This document shows positions 10,114 to 22,459 of a stretch of DNA of 64,000 bases, in pieces. Origin of the DNA: Hyperoodon ampullatus. Its lineage: Eukaryota; Chordata; Mammalia; Artiodactyla; Ziphiidae. The notes below the pieces were generated by a model. The model made no database searches. It had not been told where the DNA came from and worked only from the letters and a program-made list of their open reading frames with translations. Position 1 is the stretch's first letter, and each line of letters opens with the position of its first letter. The stretch spans positions 33,446 to 97,445 of the forward strand of contig CATKHW010000560.1 in the NCBI GenBank assembly GCA_949752795.1. Reading direction: 5' to 3'. A program made the position numbers and the translations under genes.

Positions 10114-11876
10114 ATGGACGGCTTTACCTTTAGTAGGCCTCACAGCGCTCAAGACTCTCACGTGGGCGCTTCTTTCCAAGGAAGTACACGGTGTACCCAG
10201 AGCCTTCTGAGCACAGTCAAGGGATACACAGCTCTGGGAACATCATCCCTCACTATGCAGTTGGAAGGGCCAGGGACTAATGCGTTCTCTATGGCTAGCG
10301 TTCCACAGCTTTGAAGTGGCCTTGGAACGTGGTTCTTGGCAGGCTTTTGTTCCATGCGGGTCGGCCACGTTGAGGAAACCTAAGCTGCCCTGAAAGAAAC
10401 CACCGGGGGCGCCAATGCAGTTTGGGGACTCCTGCCCGACGTCTCTCTAAGGGATGCGGAAACTGGCCTTTAGGTCCAGCCCGAAACGGAGATCTACCCT
10501 GAGCATTGCTGGGCATTTGCAACACCCAGAGTCACCGAGGCCTACTGAGGGCATTGAGAGGATTAGGCCATTCACCACATGCAGGACACACTGCATCCAA
10601 AAGTTTCATCGCAGGAGGCCGAACTGTGTTCCGAGGGTCTCCTTTGGATTGTCAGAGAAGATAGGTGTATGTGCTGGGCGATCCCGTCTGTAGTTGAGAA
10701 GCCTGGAAAAAGGCAGTGTCTCCCCCGTTCGAAAGGTAGATAGTGGCCGCCTCAAGGCGGACGGAAAGACATTGCTGTTACCCGTCTTCTAGTCACCCTT
10801 AGGAATGCCTCCGTGAGGAAAGTGCGTTTTCTCCTGTGAATCCAGGTGGTCTCCAGTGCCTTGCTAGGAGCTCATCCCACGCTTGGCCGAGCTAAAGTGC
10901 GAAGCAAACGTGACCCCTAGCTTCAAGGTAAGCACGCGTGTTTCCTGTCAGCAAGGTTCGGTGTGCAGCCATCTCCATGAACCCTGACTCGATGATAGAG
11001 TGCTTTAACTCCTCTACGGCTTTCCGTAGGCCTAAGAGAGTCACGTATGAATTCCCTACTGAGGGAGAGCGTGTGCACTGCGAGTGCCCTTTCTGTTTTC
11101 CGAGCCACATAACCCTGAACAGGCTGCTGGGGTCAACTCTGTCTACGCAGGGGGGAGGGCAATGAACTGATTCTCGCTTGCAGAGCATGCTGTCTACACG
11201 TGTTAGGCAGCCCCAGGGCAACTTTTTTGCCAGTATTACATTCAACCTGGCTCTCCCTCTGTGGAGGCCCTCTGAACTGCACTGAGAGGATCCCTGAGCC
11301 TGAAGCGCCTCCTGGCAACTCTTAACCTGTCACTCTCTCTTTGTGACGCAAGGTACACTGTAGGTCCAGCCTGACAGCAAATACAGAAAAACCGGGGAAA
11401 CTGTGAGGCGTGTGGTCGATCCAACGTCACCTAGGCCTGACTAAGTCACTAAGCGGGTAATAATGCTATTCCTGGCACGCAAAACACCCCGAGTCCCATG
11501 AAGCGTGATCATAGTGTGTCTGAAAGCCTCCTGTCGTCAGCCAGAGAGTGCTGGGCAATGCGCTGTGTGGGCAAGTTGGAAATTGGAGAATGTGGGAGGA
11601 GCCCGGCTTTCCCCCTTTGGAAAGCAACTTCGCTGCAGCTTCCAAGCCGCCTGATAAACCACACCACCGGGACACTGTTCACTCCACCGATGCCTCTGAG
11701 GAACAGTGAGTTTCTCCAAAAGAAACCACGTGCTTGCGATTCCTTCCTGGGAGCCCACCCCAGGAGCATACTGCAGCTAAATCGCCAACTTAATGTGACC
11801 TCGGGTCTCGAGGTAAGGCGCACAGTTTCCCTTTGCCAGAGATAGGGGTGCACCAGTCTCCAGGACGTCTTAGCCA
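10114..11876 (+). repeat. Monomer M6, class B, 1763 bp, part of a recent duplication
   Basis: Class B with a 1-bp deletion, gtggccttggaacg at about 10317-10330, where other B copies have gtggccttaggaacg. At 10718 it switches from B linkage to the M5 haplotype (gtgtctcc, then gtggccgcc at 10748, gcaaac, cttcaagg). I see no difference between 8955-10717 and 10718-12480, so one 1763-bp unit has been copied in tandem. Confidence 0.95.
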
Positions 11877-13639
11877 ATGGACGGCTTTACCTTTAGTAGG
11901 CCTCACAGCGCTCAAGACTCTCACGTGGGCGCTTCTTTCCAAGGAAGTACACGGTGTACCCAGAGCCTTCTGAGCACAGTCAAGGGATACACAGCTCTGG
12001 GAACATCATCCCTCACTATGCAGTTGGAAGGGCCAGGGACTAATGCGTTCTCTATGGCTAGCGTTCCACAGCTTTGAAGTGGCCTTGGAACGTGGTTCTT
12101 GGCAGGCTTTTGTTCCATGCGGGTCGGCCACGTTGAGGAAACCTAAGCTGCCCTGAAAGAAACCACCGGGGGCGCCAATGCAGTTTGGGGACTCCTGCCC
12201 GACGTCTCTCTAAGGGATGCGGAAACTGGCCTTTAGGTCCAGCCCGAAACGGAGATCTACCCTGAGCATTGCTGGGCATTTGCAACACCCAGAGTCACCG
12301 AGGCCTACTGAGGGCATTGAGAGGATTAGGCCATTCACCACATGCAGGACACACTGCATCCAAAAGTTTCATCGCAGGAGGCCGAACTGTGTTCCGAGGG
12401 TCTCCTTTGGATTGTCAGAGAAGATAGGTGTATGTGCTGGGCGATCCCGTCTGTAGTTGAGAAGCCTGGAAAAAGGCAGTATCTCCCCCGTTCGAAAGGT
12501 AGATAGTGGCGGCCTCAAGGCGGACGGAAAGACATTGCTGTTACCCGTCTTCTAGTCACCCTTAGGAATGCCTCCGTGAGGAAAGTGCGTTTTCTCCTGT
12601 GAATCCAGGTGGTCTCCAGTGCCTTGCTAGGAGCTCATCCCACGCTTGGCCGAGCTAAAGTGCGAAGCGAACGTGACCCCTAGCCTCAAGGTAAGCACGC
12701 CTGTTTCCTGTCAGCAGTGTTCGGTGTGCAGCCATCTCCATGAACCCTGACTCGATGATAGAGTGCTTTAACTCCTCTACAGCTTTCCGTAGGCCTAAGA
12801 GAGTCACGTATGAATTCCCTACTGAGGGAGAGCGTGTGCACTGCGAGTGCCCTTTCTGTTTTCCGAGCCACATAACCCAGAACAGGCTGCTGGGGTCAAC
12901 TCTGTCTACGCAGGGGGGAGGGCAATGAACTGATTCTCGCTTGCAGAGCATGCTGTCTAAACGTGTTAGGCAGCCCCAGGGCAACTTTTTTGCCAGTATT
13001 ACATTCAACCTGGCTCTCCCTCTGTGGAGGCCCTCTGAACTGCACTGAGAGGATCCCTGAGCCTGAAGCGCCTCCTGGCAACTCTTAACCTGTCACTCTC
13101 TCTTTGTGACGCAAGGTACACTGTAGGTCCAGCCTGACAGCAAATACAGAAAAACCGGGGAAACTGTGAGGCGTGTGGTCGATCCAACGTCACCTAGGCC
13201 TGACTAAGTCACTAAGCGGGTAATAATGCTATTCCTGGCACGCAAAACACCCCGAGTCCCATGAAGCGTGATCATAGTGTGTCTGAAAGCCTCCTGTCGT
13301 CAGCCAGAGAGTGCTGGGCAATGCGCTGTGTGGGCAAGTTGGAAATTGGAGAATGTGGGAGGAGCCCGGCTTTCCCCCTTTGGAAAGCAACTTCGTTGCA
13401 GCTTCCAAGCCGCCTGATAAACCACACCACCGGGACACTGTTCACTCCACCGATGCCTCTGAGGAACAGTGAGTTTCTCCAAAAGAAACCACGTGCTTGC
13501 GATTCCTTCCTGGGAGCCCACCCCAGGAGCATACTGCAGCTAAATCGCCAACTTAATGTGACCTCGGGTCTCGAGGTAAGGCGCACAGTTTCCCTTTGCC
13601 AGAGATAGGGGTGCACCAGTCTCCAGGACGTCTTAGCCA
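11877..13639 (+). repeat. Monomer M7, class B, 1763 bp
   Basis: It shares the 1-bp deletion of M6 (ccttggaa at about 12083) but has the ordinary B linkage gtatctcc at 12481 and gtggcggcc after it. The later part is subtype 3: cacgcctg, cagcagtg, acagctttcc (half of the hairpin change), tctaaacgtg and cgttgcag. Confidence 0.95.
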
Positions 13640-15403
13640 ATGGACGGCTTTACCTTTAGTAGGCCTCACAGCGCTCAAGACTCTCACGTGGGCGCTTCTT
13701 TCCAAGGAAGTACACGGTGTACCCAGAGCCTTCTGAGCACAGTCAAGGGATACACAGCTCTGGGAACATCATCCCTCACTATGCAGTTGGAAGGGCCGGG
13801 GACTAATGCGTTCTCTATGGCTAGCGTTCCACAGCTTTGAAGCGGCCTCAGGAACGTGGTTATTGGCAGGCTTTTGTTCCATGCGGGTCGGCCACGTTGA
13901 GGAAACCTAAGCTGCCCTGAAAGAAACCACCGGGGGCGCCAATGCAGTTTGGGGACTCCTGCCCGACGTCTCTCTAAGGGATGCGGAAACTGGCCTTTAG
14001 GTCCAGCCCGAAACGGAGATCCACCCTGAGCATTGCTGGGCATTTGCAACACCCAGAGTCACCGAGGCTCACTGAGGGCATTGAGAGGATTATGCCATTC
14101 ACCACATGCAGGACACACTTCATCCAAAAGTTTCATCGCAAGAGGCTGAACTGTGTTCCGAGGGTCTCCTTTGGATTGTCAGAGAAGATAGGTGTATGTG
14201 CTGGGCGATCCCGTCTGTAGTTGAGAAGCCTGGAAAAAGGCAGTGTCTCCCCCGTTCGAAAGGTAGATAGTGGCGGCCTCAAGGCGGACGGAAAGACATT
14301 GCTGTTACCCGTCTTCTAGTCACCCTTAGGAATGCCTCCGTGAGGAAAGTGCGTTTTCTCCTGTGAATCCAGGTGGTCTCCAGTGCCTTGCTAGGAGCTC
14401 ATCCCACGCTTGGCCGAGCTAAAGTGCGAAGCGAACGTGACCCCTAGCCTCAAGGTAAGCACGCGTGTTTCCTGTCAGCAAGGTTCGGTGTGCAGCCATC
14501 TCCATGAACCCTGACTCGATGATAGAGTGCTTTAACTCCTCTACGGCTTTCCGTAGGCCTAAGAGAGTCACGTATGAATTCCCTACTGAGGGAGAGCGTG
14601 TGCACTGCGAGTGCCCTTTCTGTTTTCCGAGCCACATAACCCTGAACAGGCTGCTGGGGTCAACTCTGTCTACGCAGGGGGGAGGGCAATGAACTGATTC
14701 TCGCTTGCAGAGCATGCTGTCTACACGTGTTAGGCAGCCCCAGGGCAACTTTTTTGCCAGTATTACATTCAACCTGGCTCTCCCTCTGTGGAGGCCCTCT
14801 GAACTGCACTGAGAGGATCCCTGAGCCTGAAGCGCCTCCTGGCAACTCTTAACCTGTCACTCTCTCTTTGTGACGCAAGGTACACTGTAGGTCCAGCCTG
14901 ACAGCAAATACAGAAAAACCGGGGAAACTGTGAGGCGTGTGGTCGATCCAACGTCACCTAGGCCTGACTAAGTCACTAAGCGGGTAATAATGCTATTCCT
15001 GGCACGCAAAACACCCCGAGTCCCATGAAGCGTGATCATAGTGTGTCTGAAAGCCTCCTGCCGTCAGCCAGAGAGTGCTGGGCAATGCGCTGTGTGGGCA
15101 AGTTGGAAATTGGAGAATGTGGGAGGAGCCCGGCTTTCCCCCTTTGGAAAGCAACTTCGCTGCAGCTTCCAAGCCGCCTGATAAACCACACCACCGGGAC
15201 ACTGTTCACTCCACCGATGCCTCTGAGGAACAGTGAGTTTCTCCAAAAGAAACCACGTGCTTGCGATTCCTTCCTGGGAGCCCACCCCAGGAGCATACTG
15301 CAGCTAAATCGCCAACTTAATGTGACCTCGGGTCTCGAGGTAAGGCGCACAGTTTCCCTTTGCCAGAGATAGGGGTGCACCAGTCTCCAGGACGTCTTAG
15401 CCA
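13640..15403 (+). repeat. Monomer M8, class A, 1764 bp
   Basis: Class A with ccatgcggg. The later part is a hybrid of subtypes, with gcgaac and cctcaagg (subtype 2) followed by aactttttt (subtype 1). It has ctgccgtc and CCCACCCC. Confidence 0.95.
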
Positions 15404-17167
15404 ATGGACGGCTTTACCTTTAGTAGGCCTCACAGCGCTCAAGACTCTCACATGGGCGCTTCTTTCCAAGGAAGTACACGGTGTACCCAGAGCCTTCTGA
15501 GCACAGTCAAGGGATACACAGCTCTGGGAACATCATCCCTCACTATGCAGTTGGAAGGGCCGGGGACTAATGCGTTCTCTATGGCTAGCGTTCCACAGCT
15601 TTGAAGCGGCCTCAGGAACGTGGTTATTGGCAGGCTTTTGTTCCAAGCGGGTCGGCCACGTTGAGGAAACCTAAGCTGCCCTGAAAGAAACCACCGGGGG
15701 CGCCAATGCAGTTTGGGGACTCCTGCCCGACGTCTCTCTAAGGGATGCGGAAACTGGCCTTTAGGTCCAGCCCGAAACGGAGATCCACCCTGAGCATTGC
15801 TGGGCATTTGCAACACCCAGAGTCACCGAGGCTCACTGAGGGCATTGAGAGGATTATGCCATTCACCACATGCAGGACACACTTCATCCAAAAGTTTCAT
15901 CGCAAGAGGCTGAACTGTGTTCCGAGGGTCTCCTTTGGATTGTCAGAGAAGATAGGTGTATGTGCTGGGCGATCCCGTCTGTAGTTGAGAAGCCTGGAAA
16001 AAGGCAGTGTCTCCCCCGTTCGAAAGGTAGATAGTGGCGGCCTCAAGGCGGACGGAAAGACATTGCTGTTACCCGTCTTCTAGTCACCCTTAGGAATGCC
16101 TCCGTGAGGAAAGTGCGTTTTCTCCTGTGAATCCAGGTGGTCTCCAGTGCCTTGCTAGGAGCTCATCCCACGCTTGGCCGAGCTAAAGTGCGAAGCAAAC
16201 GTGACCCCTAGCTTCAAGGTAAGCACGCGTGTTTCCTGTCAGCAAGGTTCGGTGTGCAGTCATCTCCATGAACCCTGACTCGATGATAGAGTGCTTTAAC
16301 TCCTCTACGGCTTTCCGTAGGCCTAAGAGAGTCACGTATGAATTCCCTACTGAGGGAGAGCGTGTGCACTGCGAGTGCCCTTTCTGTTTTCCGAGCCACA
16401 TAACCCTGAACAGGCTGCTGGGGTCAACTCTGTCTACGCAGGGGGGAGGGCAATGAACTGATTCTCGCTTGCAGAGCATGCTGTCTACACGTGTTAGGCA
16501 GCCCCAGGGCAACGTTTTTGCCAGTATTACATTCAACCTGGCTCTCCCTCTGTGGAGGCCCTCTGAACTGCACTGAGAGGATCCCTGAGCCTGAAGCGCC
16601 TCCTGGCAACTCTTAACCTGTCACTCTCTCTTTGTGACGCAAGGTACACTGTAGGTCCAGCCTGACAGCAAATACAGAAAAACCGGGGAAACTGTGAGGC
16701 GTGTGGTCGATCCAACGTCACCTAGGCCTGACTAAGTCACTAAGCGGGTAATAATGCTATTCCTGGCACGCAAAACACCCCGAGTCCCATGAAGCGTGAT
16801 CATAGTGTGTCTGAAAGCCTCCTGTCGTCAGCCAGAGAGTGCTGGGCAATGCGCTGTGTGGGCAAGTTGGAAATTGGAGAATGTGGGAGGAGCCCGGCTT
16901 TCCCCCTTTGGAAAGCAACTTCGCTGCAGCTTCCAAGCCGCCTGATAAACCACACCACCGGGACACTGTTCACTCCACCGATGCCTCTGAGGAACAGTGA
17001 GTTTCTCCAAAAGAAACCACGTGCTTGCGATTCCTTCCTGGGAGCCCACCCCAGGAGCATACTGCAGCTAAATCGCCAACTTAATGTGACCTCGGGTCTC
17101 GAGGTAAGGCGCACAGTTTCCCTTTGCCAGAGATAGGGGTGCACCAGTCTCCAGGACGTCTTAGCCA
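15404..17167 (+). repeat. Monomer M9, class A, 1764 bp
   Basis: Class A with ccaagcggg. Hybrid of subtypes: gcaaac and cttcaagg, then cagtcatc and aacgttttt. This is the last copy before the B triplet. Confidence 0.95.
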
Positions 17168-18931
17168 ATGGACGGCTTTACCTTTAGTAGGCCTCACAGC
17201 GCTCAAGACTCTCACGTGGGCGCTTCTTTCCAAGGAAGTACACGGTGTACCCAGAGCCTTCTGAGCACAGTCAAGGGATACACAGCTCTGGGAACATCAT
17301 CCCTCACTATGCAGTTGGAAGGGCCAGGGACTAATGCGTTCTCTATGGCTAGCATTCCACAGCTTTGAAGTGGCCTTAGGAACGTGGTTCTTGGCAGGCT
17401 TTTGTTCCATGCGGGTCGGCCACGTTGAGGAAACCTAAGCTGCCCTGAAAGAAACCACCGGGGGCGCCAATGCAGTTTGGGGACTCCTGCCCGACGTCTC
17501 TCTAAGGGATGCGGAAACTGGCCTTTAGGTCCAGCCCGAAACGGAGATCTACCCTGAGCATTGCTGGGCATTTGCAACACCCAGAGTCACCGAGGCCTAC
17601 TGAGGGCATTGAGAGGATTAGGCCATTCACCACATGCAGGACACACTGCATCCAAAAGTTTCATCGCAGGAGGCCGAACTGTGTTCCGAGGGTCTCCTTT
17701 GGATTGTCAGAGAAGATAGGTGTATGTGCTGGGCGATCCCGTCTGTAGTTGAGAAGCCTGGAAAAAGGCAGTATCTCCCCCGTTCGAAAGGTAGATAGTG
17801 GCGGCCTCAAGGCGGACGGAAAGACATTGCTGTTACCCGTCTTCTAGTCACCCTTAGGAATGCCTCCGTGAGGAAAGTGCGTTTTCTCCTGTGAATCCAG
17901 GTGGTCTCCAGTGCCTTGCTAGGAGCTCATCCCACGCTTGGCCGAGCTAAAGTGCGAAGCGAACGTGACCCCTAGCCTCAAGGTAAGCACGCCTGTTTCC
18001 TGTCAGCAGTGTTCGGTGTGCAGCCATCTCCATGAACCCTGACTCGATGATAGAGTGCTTTAACTCCTCTACAGCTTTCTGTAGGCCTAAGAGAGTCACG
18101 TATGAATTCCCTACTGAGGGAGAGCGTGTGCACTGCGAGTGCCCTTTCTGTTTTCCGAGCCACATAACCCAGAACAGGCTGCTGGGGTCAACTCTTTCTA
18201 CGCAGGGGGGAGGGCAATGAACTGATTCTCGCTTGCAGAGCATGCTGTCTACACGTGTTAGGCACCCCCAGGGCAACGTTTTTGCCAGTATTACATTCAA
18301 CCTGGCTCTCCCTCTGTGGAGGCCCTCTGAACTACACCGAGAGGATCCCTGAGCCTGAAGCGCCTCCTGGCAACTCTTAACCTGTCACTCTCTCTTTGTG
18401 ACGCAAGGTACACTGTAGGTCCAGCCTGACAGCAAATACAGAAAAACCGGGGAAACTGTGAGGCGTGTGGTCGATCCAACGTCACCTAGGCCTGACTAAG
18501 TCACTAAGCGGGTAATAATGCTATTCCTGGCACGCAAAACACCCCGAGTCCCATGAAGCGTGATCATAGTGTGTCTGAAAGCCTCCTGTCGTCAGCCAGA
18601 GAGTGCTGGGCAATGCGCTGTGTGGGCAAGTTGGAAATTGGAGAATGTGGGAGGAGCCCGGCTTTCCCCCTTTGGAAAGCAACTTCGCTGCAGCTTCCAA
18701 GCCGCCTGATAAACCACACCACCGGGACACTGTTCACTCCACCGATGCCTCTGAGGAACAGTGAGTTTCTCCAAAAGAAACCACGTGCTTGCGATTCCTT
18801 CCTGGGAGCCCACCCCAGGAGCATACTGCAGCTAAATCGCCAACTTAATGTGACCTCGGGTCTCGAGGTAAGGCGCACAGTTTCCCTTTGCCAGAGATAG
18901 GGGTGCACCAGTCTCCAGGACGTCTTAGCCA
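17168..18931 (+). repeat. Monomer M10, class B, 1764 bp
   Basis: Class B with tagcattcc. Subtype 3 with a double hairpin change (acagctttctgt at 18071), ctctttctacg, and ctacaccgag near 18332. I see one difference from M11: C at 18265 (ggcaccccc) against G at 20029. Confidence 0.95.
18069..18084. other. Hairpin CTACAG-cttt-CTGTAG, compensated form (M10)
   Basis: Both arms are changed relative to the consensus (G to A on the left, C to T on the right), so all six pairs are kept. M11 has the same at 19833-19848. Both changes are CpG transitions, so the compensation may be coincidence. Confidence 0.7.
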
Positions 18932-20695
18932 ATGGACGGCTTTACCTTTAGTAGGCCTCACAGCGCTCAAGACTCTCACGTGGGCGCTTCTTTCCAAGGA
19001 AGTACACGGTGTACCCAGAGCCTTCTGAGCACAGTCAAGGGATACACAGCTCTGGGAACATCATCCCTCACTATGCAGTTGGAAGGGCCAGGGACTAATG
19101 CGTTCTCTATGGCTAGCATTCCACAGCTTTGAAGTGGCCTTAGGAACGTGGTTCTTGGCAGGCTTTTGTTCCATGCGGGTCGGCCACGTTGAGGAAACCT
19201 AAGCTGCCCTGAAAGAAACCACCGGGGGCGCCAATGCAGTTTGGGGACTCCTGCCCGACGTCTCTCTAAGGGATGCGGAAACTGGCCTTTAGGTCCAGCC
19301 CGAAACGGAGATCTACCCTGAGCATTGCTGGGCATTTGCAACACCCAGAGTCACCGAGGCCTACTGAGGGCATTGAGAGGATTAGGCCATTCACCACATG
19401 CAGGACACACTGCATCCAAAAGTTTCATCGCAGGAGGCCGAACTGTGTTCCGAGGGTCTCCTTTGGATTGTCAGAGAAGATAGGTGTATGTGCTGGGCGA
19501 TCCCGTCTGTAGTTGAGAAGCCTGGAAAAAGGCAGTATCTCCCCCGTTCGAAAGGTAGATAGTGGCGGCCTCAAGGCGGACGGAAAGACATTGCTGTTAC
19601 CCGTCTTCTAGTCACCCTTAGGAATGCCTCCGTGAGGAAAGTGCGTTTTCTCCTGTGAATCCAGGTGGTCTCCAGTGCCTTGCTAGGAGCTCATCCCACG
19701 CTTGGCCGAGCTAAAGTGCGAAGCGAACGTGACCCCTAGCCTCAAGGTAAGCACGCCTGTTTCCTGTCAGCAGTGTTCGGTGTGCAGCCATCTCCATGAA
19801 CCCTGACTCGATGATAGAGTGCTTTAACTCCTCTACAGCTTTCTGTAGGCCTAAGAGAGTCACGTATGAATTCCCTACTGAGGGAGAGCGTGTGCACTGC
19901 GAGTGCCCTTTCTGTTTTCCGAGCCACATAACCCAGAACAGGCTGCTGGGGTCAACTCTTTCTACGCAGGGGGGAGGGCAATGAACTGATTCTCGCTTGC
20001 AGAGCATGCTGTCTACACGTGTTAGGCAGCCCCAGGGCAACGTTTTTGCCAGTATTACATTCAACCTGGCTCTCCCTCTGTGGAGGCCCTCTGAACTACA
20101 CCGAGAGGATCCCTGAGCCTGAAGCGCCTCCTGGCAACTCTTAACCTGTCACTCTCTCTTTGTGACGCAAGGTACACTGTAGGTCCAGCCTGACAGCAAA
20201 TACAGAAAAACCGGGGAAACTGTGAGGCGTGTGGTCGATCCAACGTCACCTAGGCCTGACTAAGTCACTAAGCGGGTAATAATGCTATTCCTGGCACGCA
20301 AAACACCCCGAGTCCCATGAAGCGTGATCATAGTGTGTCTGAAAGCCTCCTGTCGTCAGCCAGAGAGTGCTGGGCAATGCGCTGTGTGGGCAAGTTGGAA
20401 ATTGGAGAATGTGGGAGGAGCCCGGCTTTCCCCCTTTGGAAAGCAACTTCGCTGCAGCTTCCAAGCCGCCTGATAAACCACACCACCGGGACACTGTTCA
20501 CTCCACCGATGCCTCTGAGGAACAGTGAGTTTCTCCAAAAGAAACCACGTGCTTGCGATTCCTTCCTGGGAGCCCACCCCAGGAGCATACTGCAGCTAAA
20601 TCGCCAACTTAATGTGACCTCGGGTCTCGAGGTAAGGCGCACAGTTTCCCTTTGCCAGAGATAGGGGTGCACCAGTCTCCAGGACGTCTTAGCCA
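18932..20695 (+). repeat. Monomer M11, class B, 1764 bp, near-identical copy of M10
   Basis: It reads the same as M10 over the full unit except G at 20029. The shared haplotype continues into M12 until about 21607. This is the footprint of a single-unit duplication. Confidence 0.95.
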
Positions 20696-22459
20696 ATGGA
20701 CGGCTTTACCTTTAGTAGGCCTCACAGCGCTCAAGACTCTCACGTGGGCGCTTCTTTCCAAGGAAGTACACGGTGTACCCAGAGCCTTCTGAGCACAGTC
20801 AAGGGATACACAGCTCTGGGAACATCATCCCTCACTATGCAGTTGGAAGGGCCAGGGACTAATGCGTTCTCTATGGCTAGCATTCCACAGCTTTGAAGTG
20901 GCCTTAGGAACGTGGTTCTTGGCAGGCTTTTGTTCCATGCGGGTCGGCCACGTTGAGGAAACCTAAGCTGCCCTGAAAGAAACCACCGGGGGCGCCAATG
21001 CAGTTTGGGGACTCCTGCCCGACGTCTCTCTAAGGGATGCGGAAACTGGCCTTTAGGTCCAGCCCGAAACGGAGATCTACCCTGAGCATTGCTGGGCATT
21101 TGCAACACCCAGAGTCACCGAGGCCTACTGAGGGCATTGAGAGGATTAGGCCATTCACCACATGCAGGACACACTGCATCCAAAAGTTTCATCGCAGGAG
21201 GCCGAACTGTGTTCCGAGGGTCTCCTTTGGATTGTCAGAGAAGATAGGTGTATGTGCTGGGCGATCCCGTCTGTAGTTGAGAAGCCTGGAAAAAGGCAGT
21301 ATCTCCCCCGTTCGAAAGGTAGATAGTGGCGGCCTCAAGGCGGACGGAAAGACATTGCTGTTACCCGTCTTCTAGTCACCCTTAGGAATGCCTCCGTGAG
21401 GAAAGTGCGTTTTCTCCTGTGAATCCAGGTGGTCTCCAGTGCCTTGCTAGGAGCTCATCCCACGCTTGGCCGAGCTAAAGTGCGAAGCGAACGTGACCCC
21501 TAGCCTCAAGGTAAGCACGCCTGTTTCCTGTCAGCAGTGTTCGGTGTGCAGCCATCTCCATGAACCCTGACTCGATGATAGAGTGCTTTAACTCCTCTAC
21601 AGCTTTCCGTAGGCCTAAGAGAGTCACGTATGAATTCCCTACTGAGGGAGAGCGTGTGCACTGCGAGTGCCCTTTCTGTTTTCCGAGCCACATAACCCTG
21701 AACAGGCTGCTGGGGTCAACTCTGTCTACGCAGGGGGGAGGGCAATGAACTGATTCTCGCTTGCAGAGCATGCTGTCTAAACGTGTTAGGCAGCCCCAGG
21801 GCAACTTTTTTGCCAGTATTACATTCAACCTGGCTCTCCCTCTGTGGAGGCCCTCTGAACTGCACTGAGAGGATCCCTGAGCCTGAAGCGCCTCCTGGCA
21901 ACTCTTAACCTGTCACTCTCTCTTTGTGACGCAAGGTACACTGTAGGTCCAGCCTGACAGCAAATACAGAAAAACCGGGGAAACTGTGAGGCGTGTGGTC
22001 GATCCAACGTCACCTAGGCCTGACTAAGTCACTAAGCGGGTAATAATGCTATTCCTGGCACGCAAAACACCCCGAGTCCCATGAAGCGTGATCATAGTGT
22101 GTCTGAAAGCCTCCTGTCGTCAGCCAGAGAGTGCTGGGCAATGCGCTGTGTGGGCAAGTTGGAAATTGGAGAATGTGGGAGGAGCCCGGCTTTCCCCCTT
22201 TGGAAAGCAACTTCGTTGCAGCTTCCAAGCCGCCTGATAAACCACACCACCGGGACACTGTTCACTCCACCGATGCCTCTGAGGAACAGTGAGTTTCTCC
22301 AAAAGAAACCACGTGCTTGCGATTCCTTCCTGGGAGCCCCCCCCAGGAGCATACTGCAGCTAAATCGCCAACTTAATGTGACCTCGGGTCTCGAGGTAAG
22401 GCGCACAGTTTCCCTTTGCCAGAGATAGGGGTGCACCAGTCTCCAGGACGTCTTAGCCA
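20696..22459 (+). repeat. Monomer M12, class B, 1764 bp
   Basis: The first part is identical to M10 and M11 (tagcattcc, gtggccttagg, gtatctcc). It then departs at acagctttccg (21601), with ccctgaac, tctaaacgtg, aactttttt, cgttgcag and a C8 run near 22337. The later part matches the corresponding parts of M7 and M20. Confidence 0.95.
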
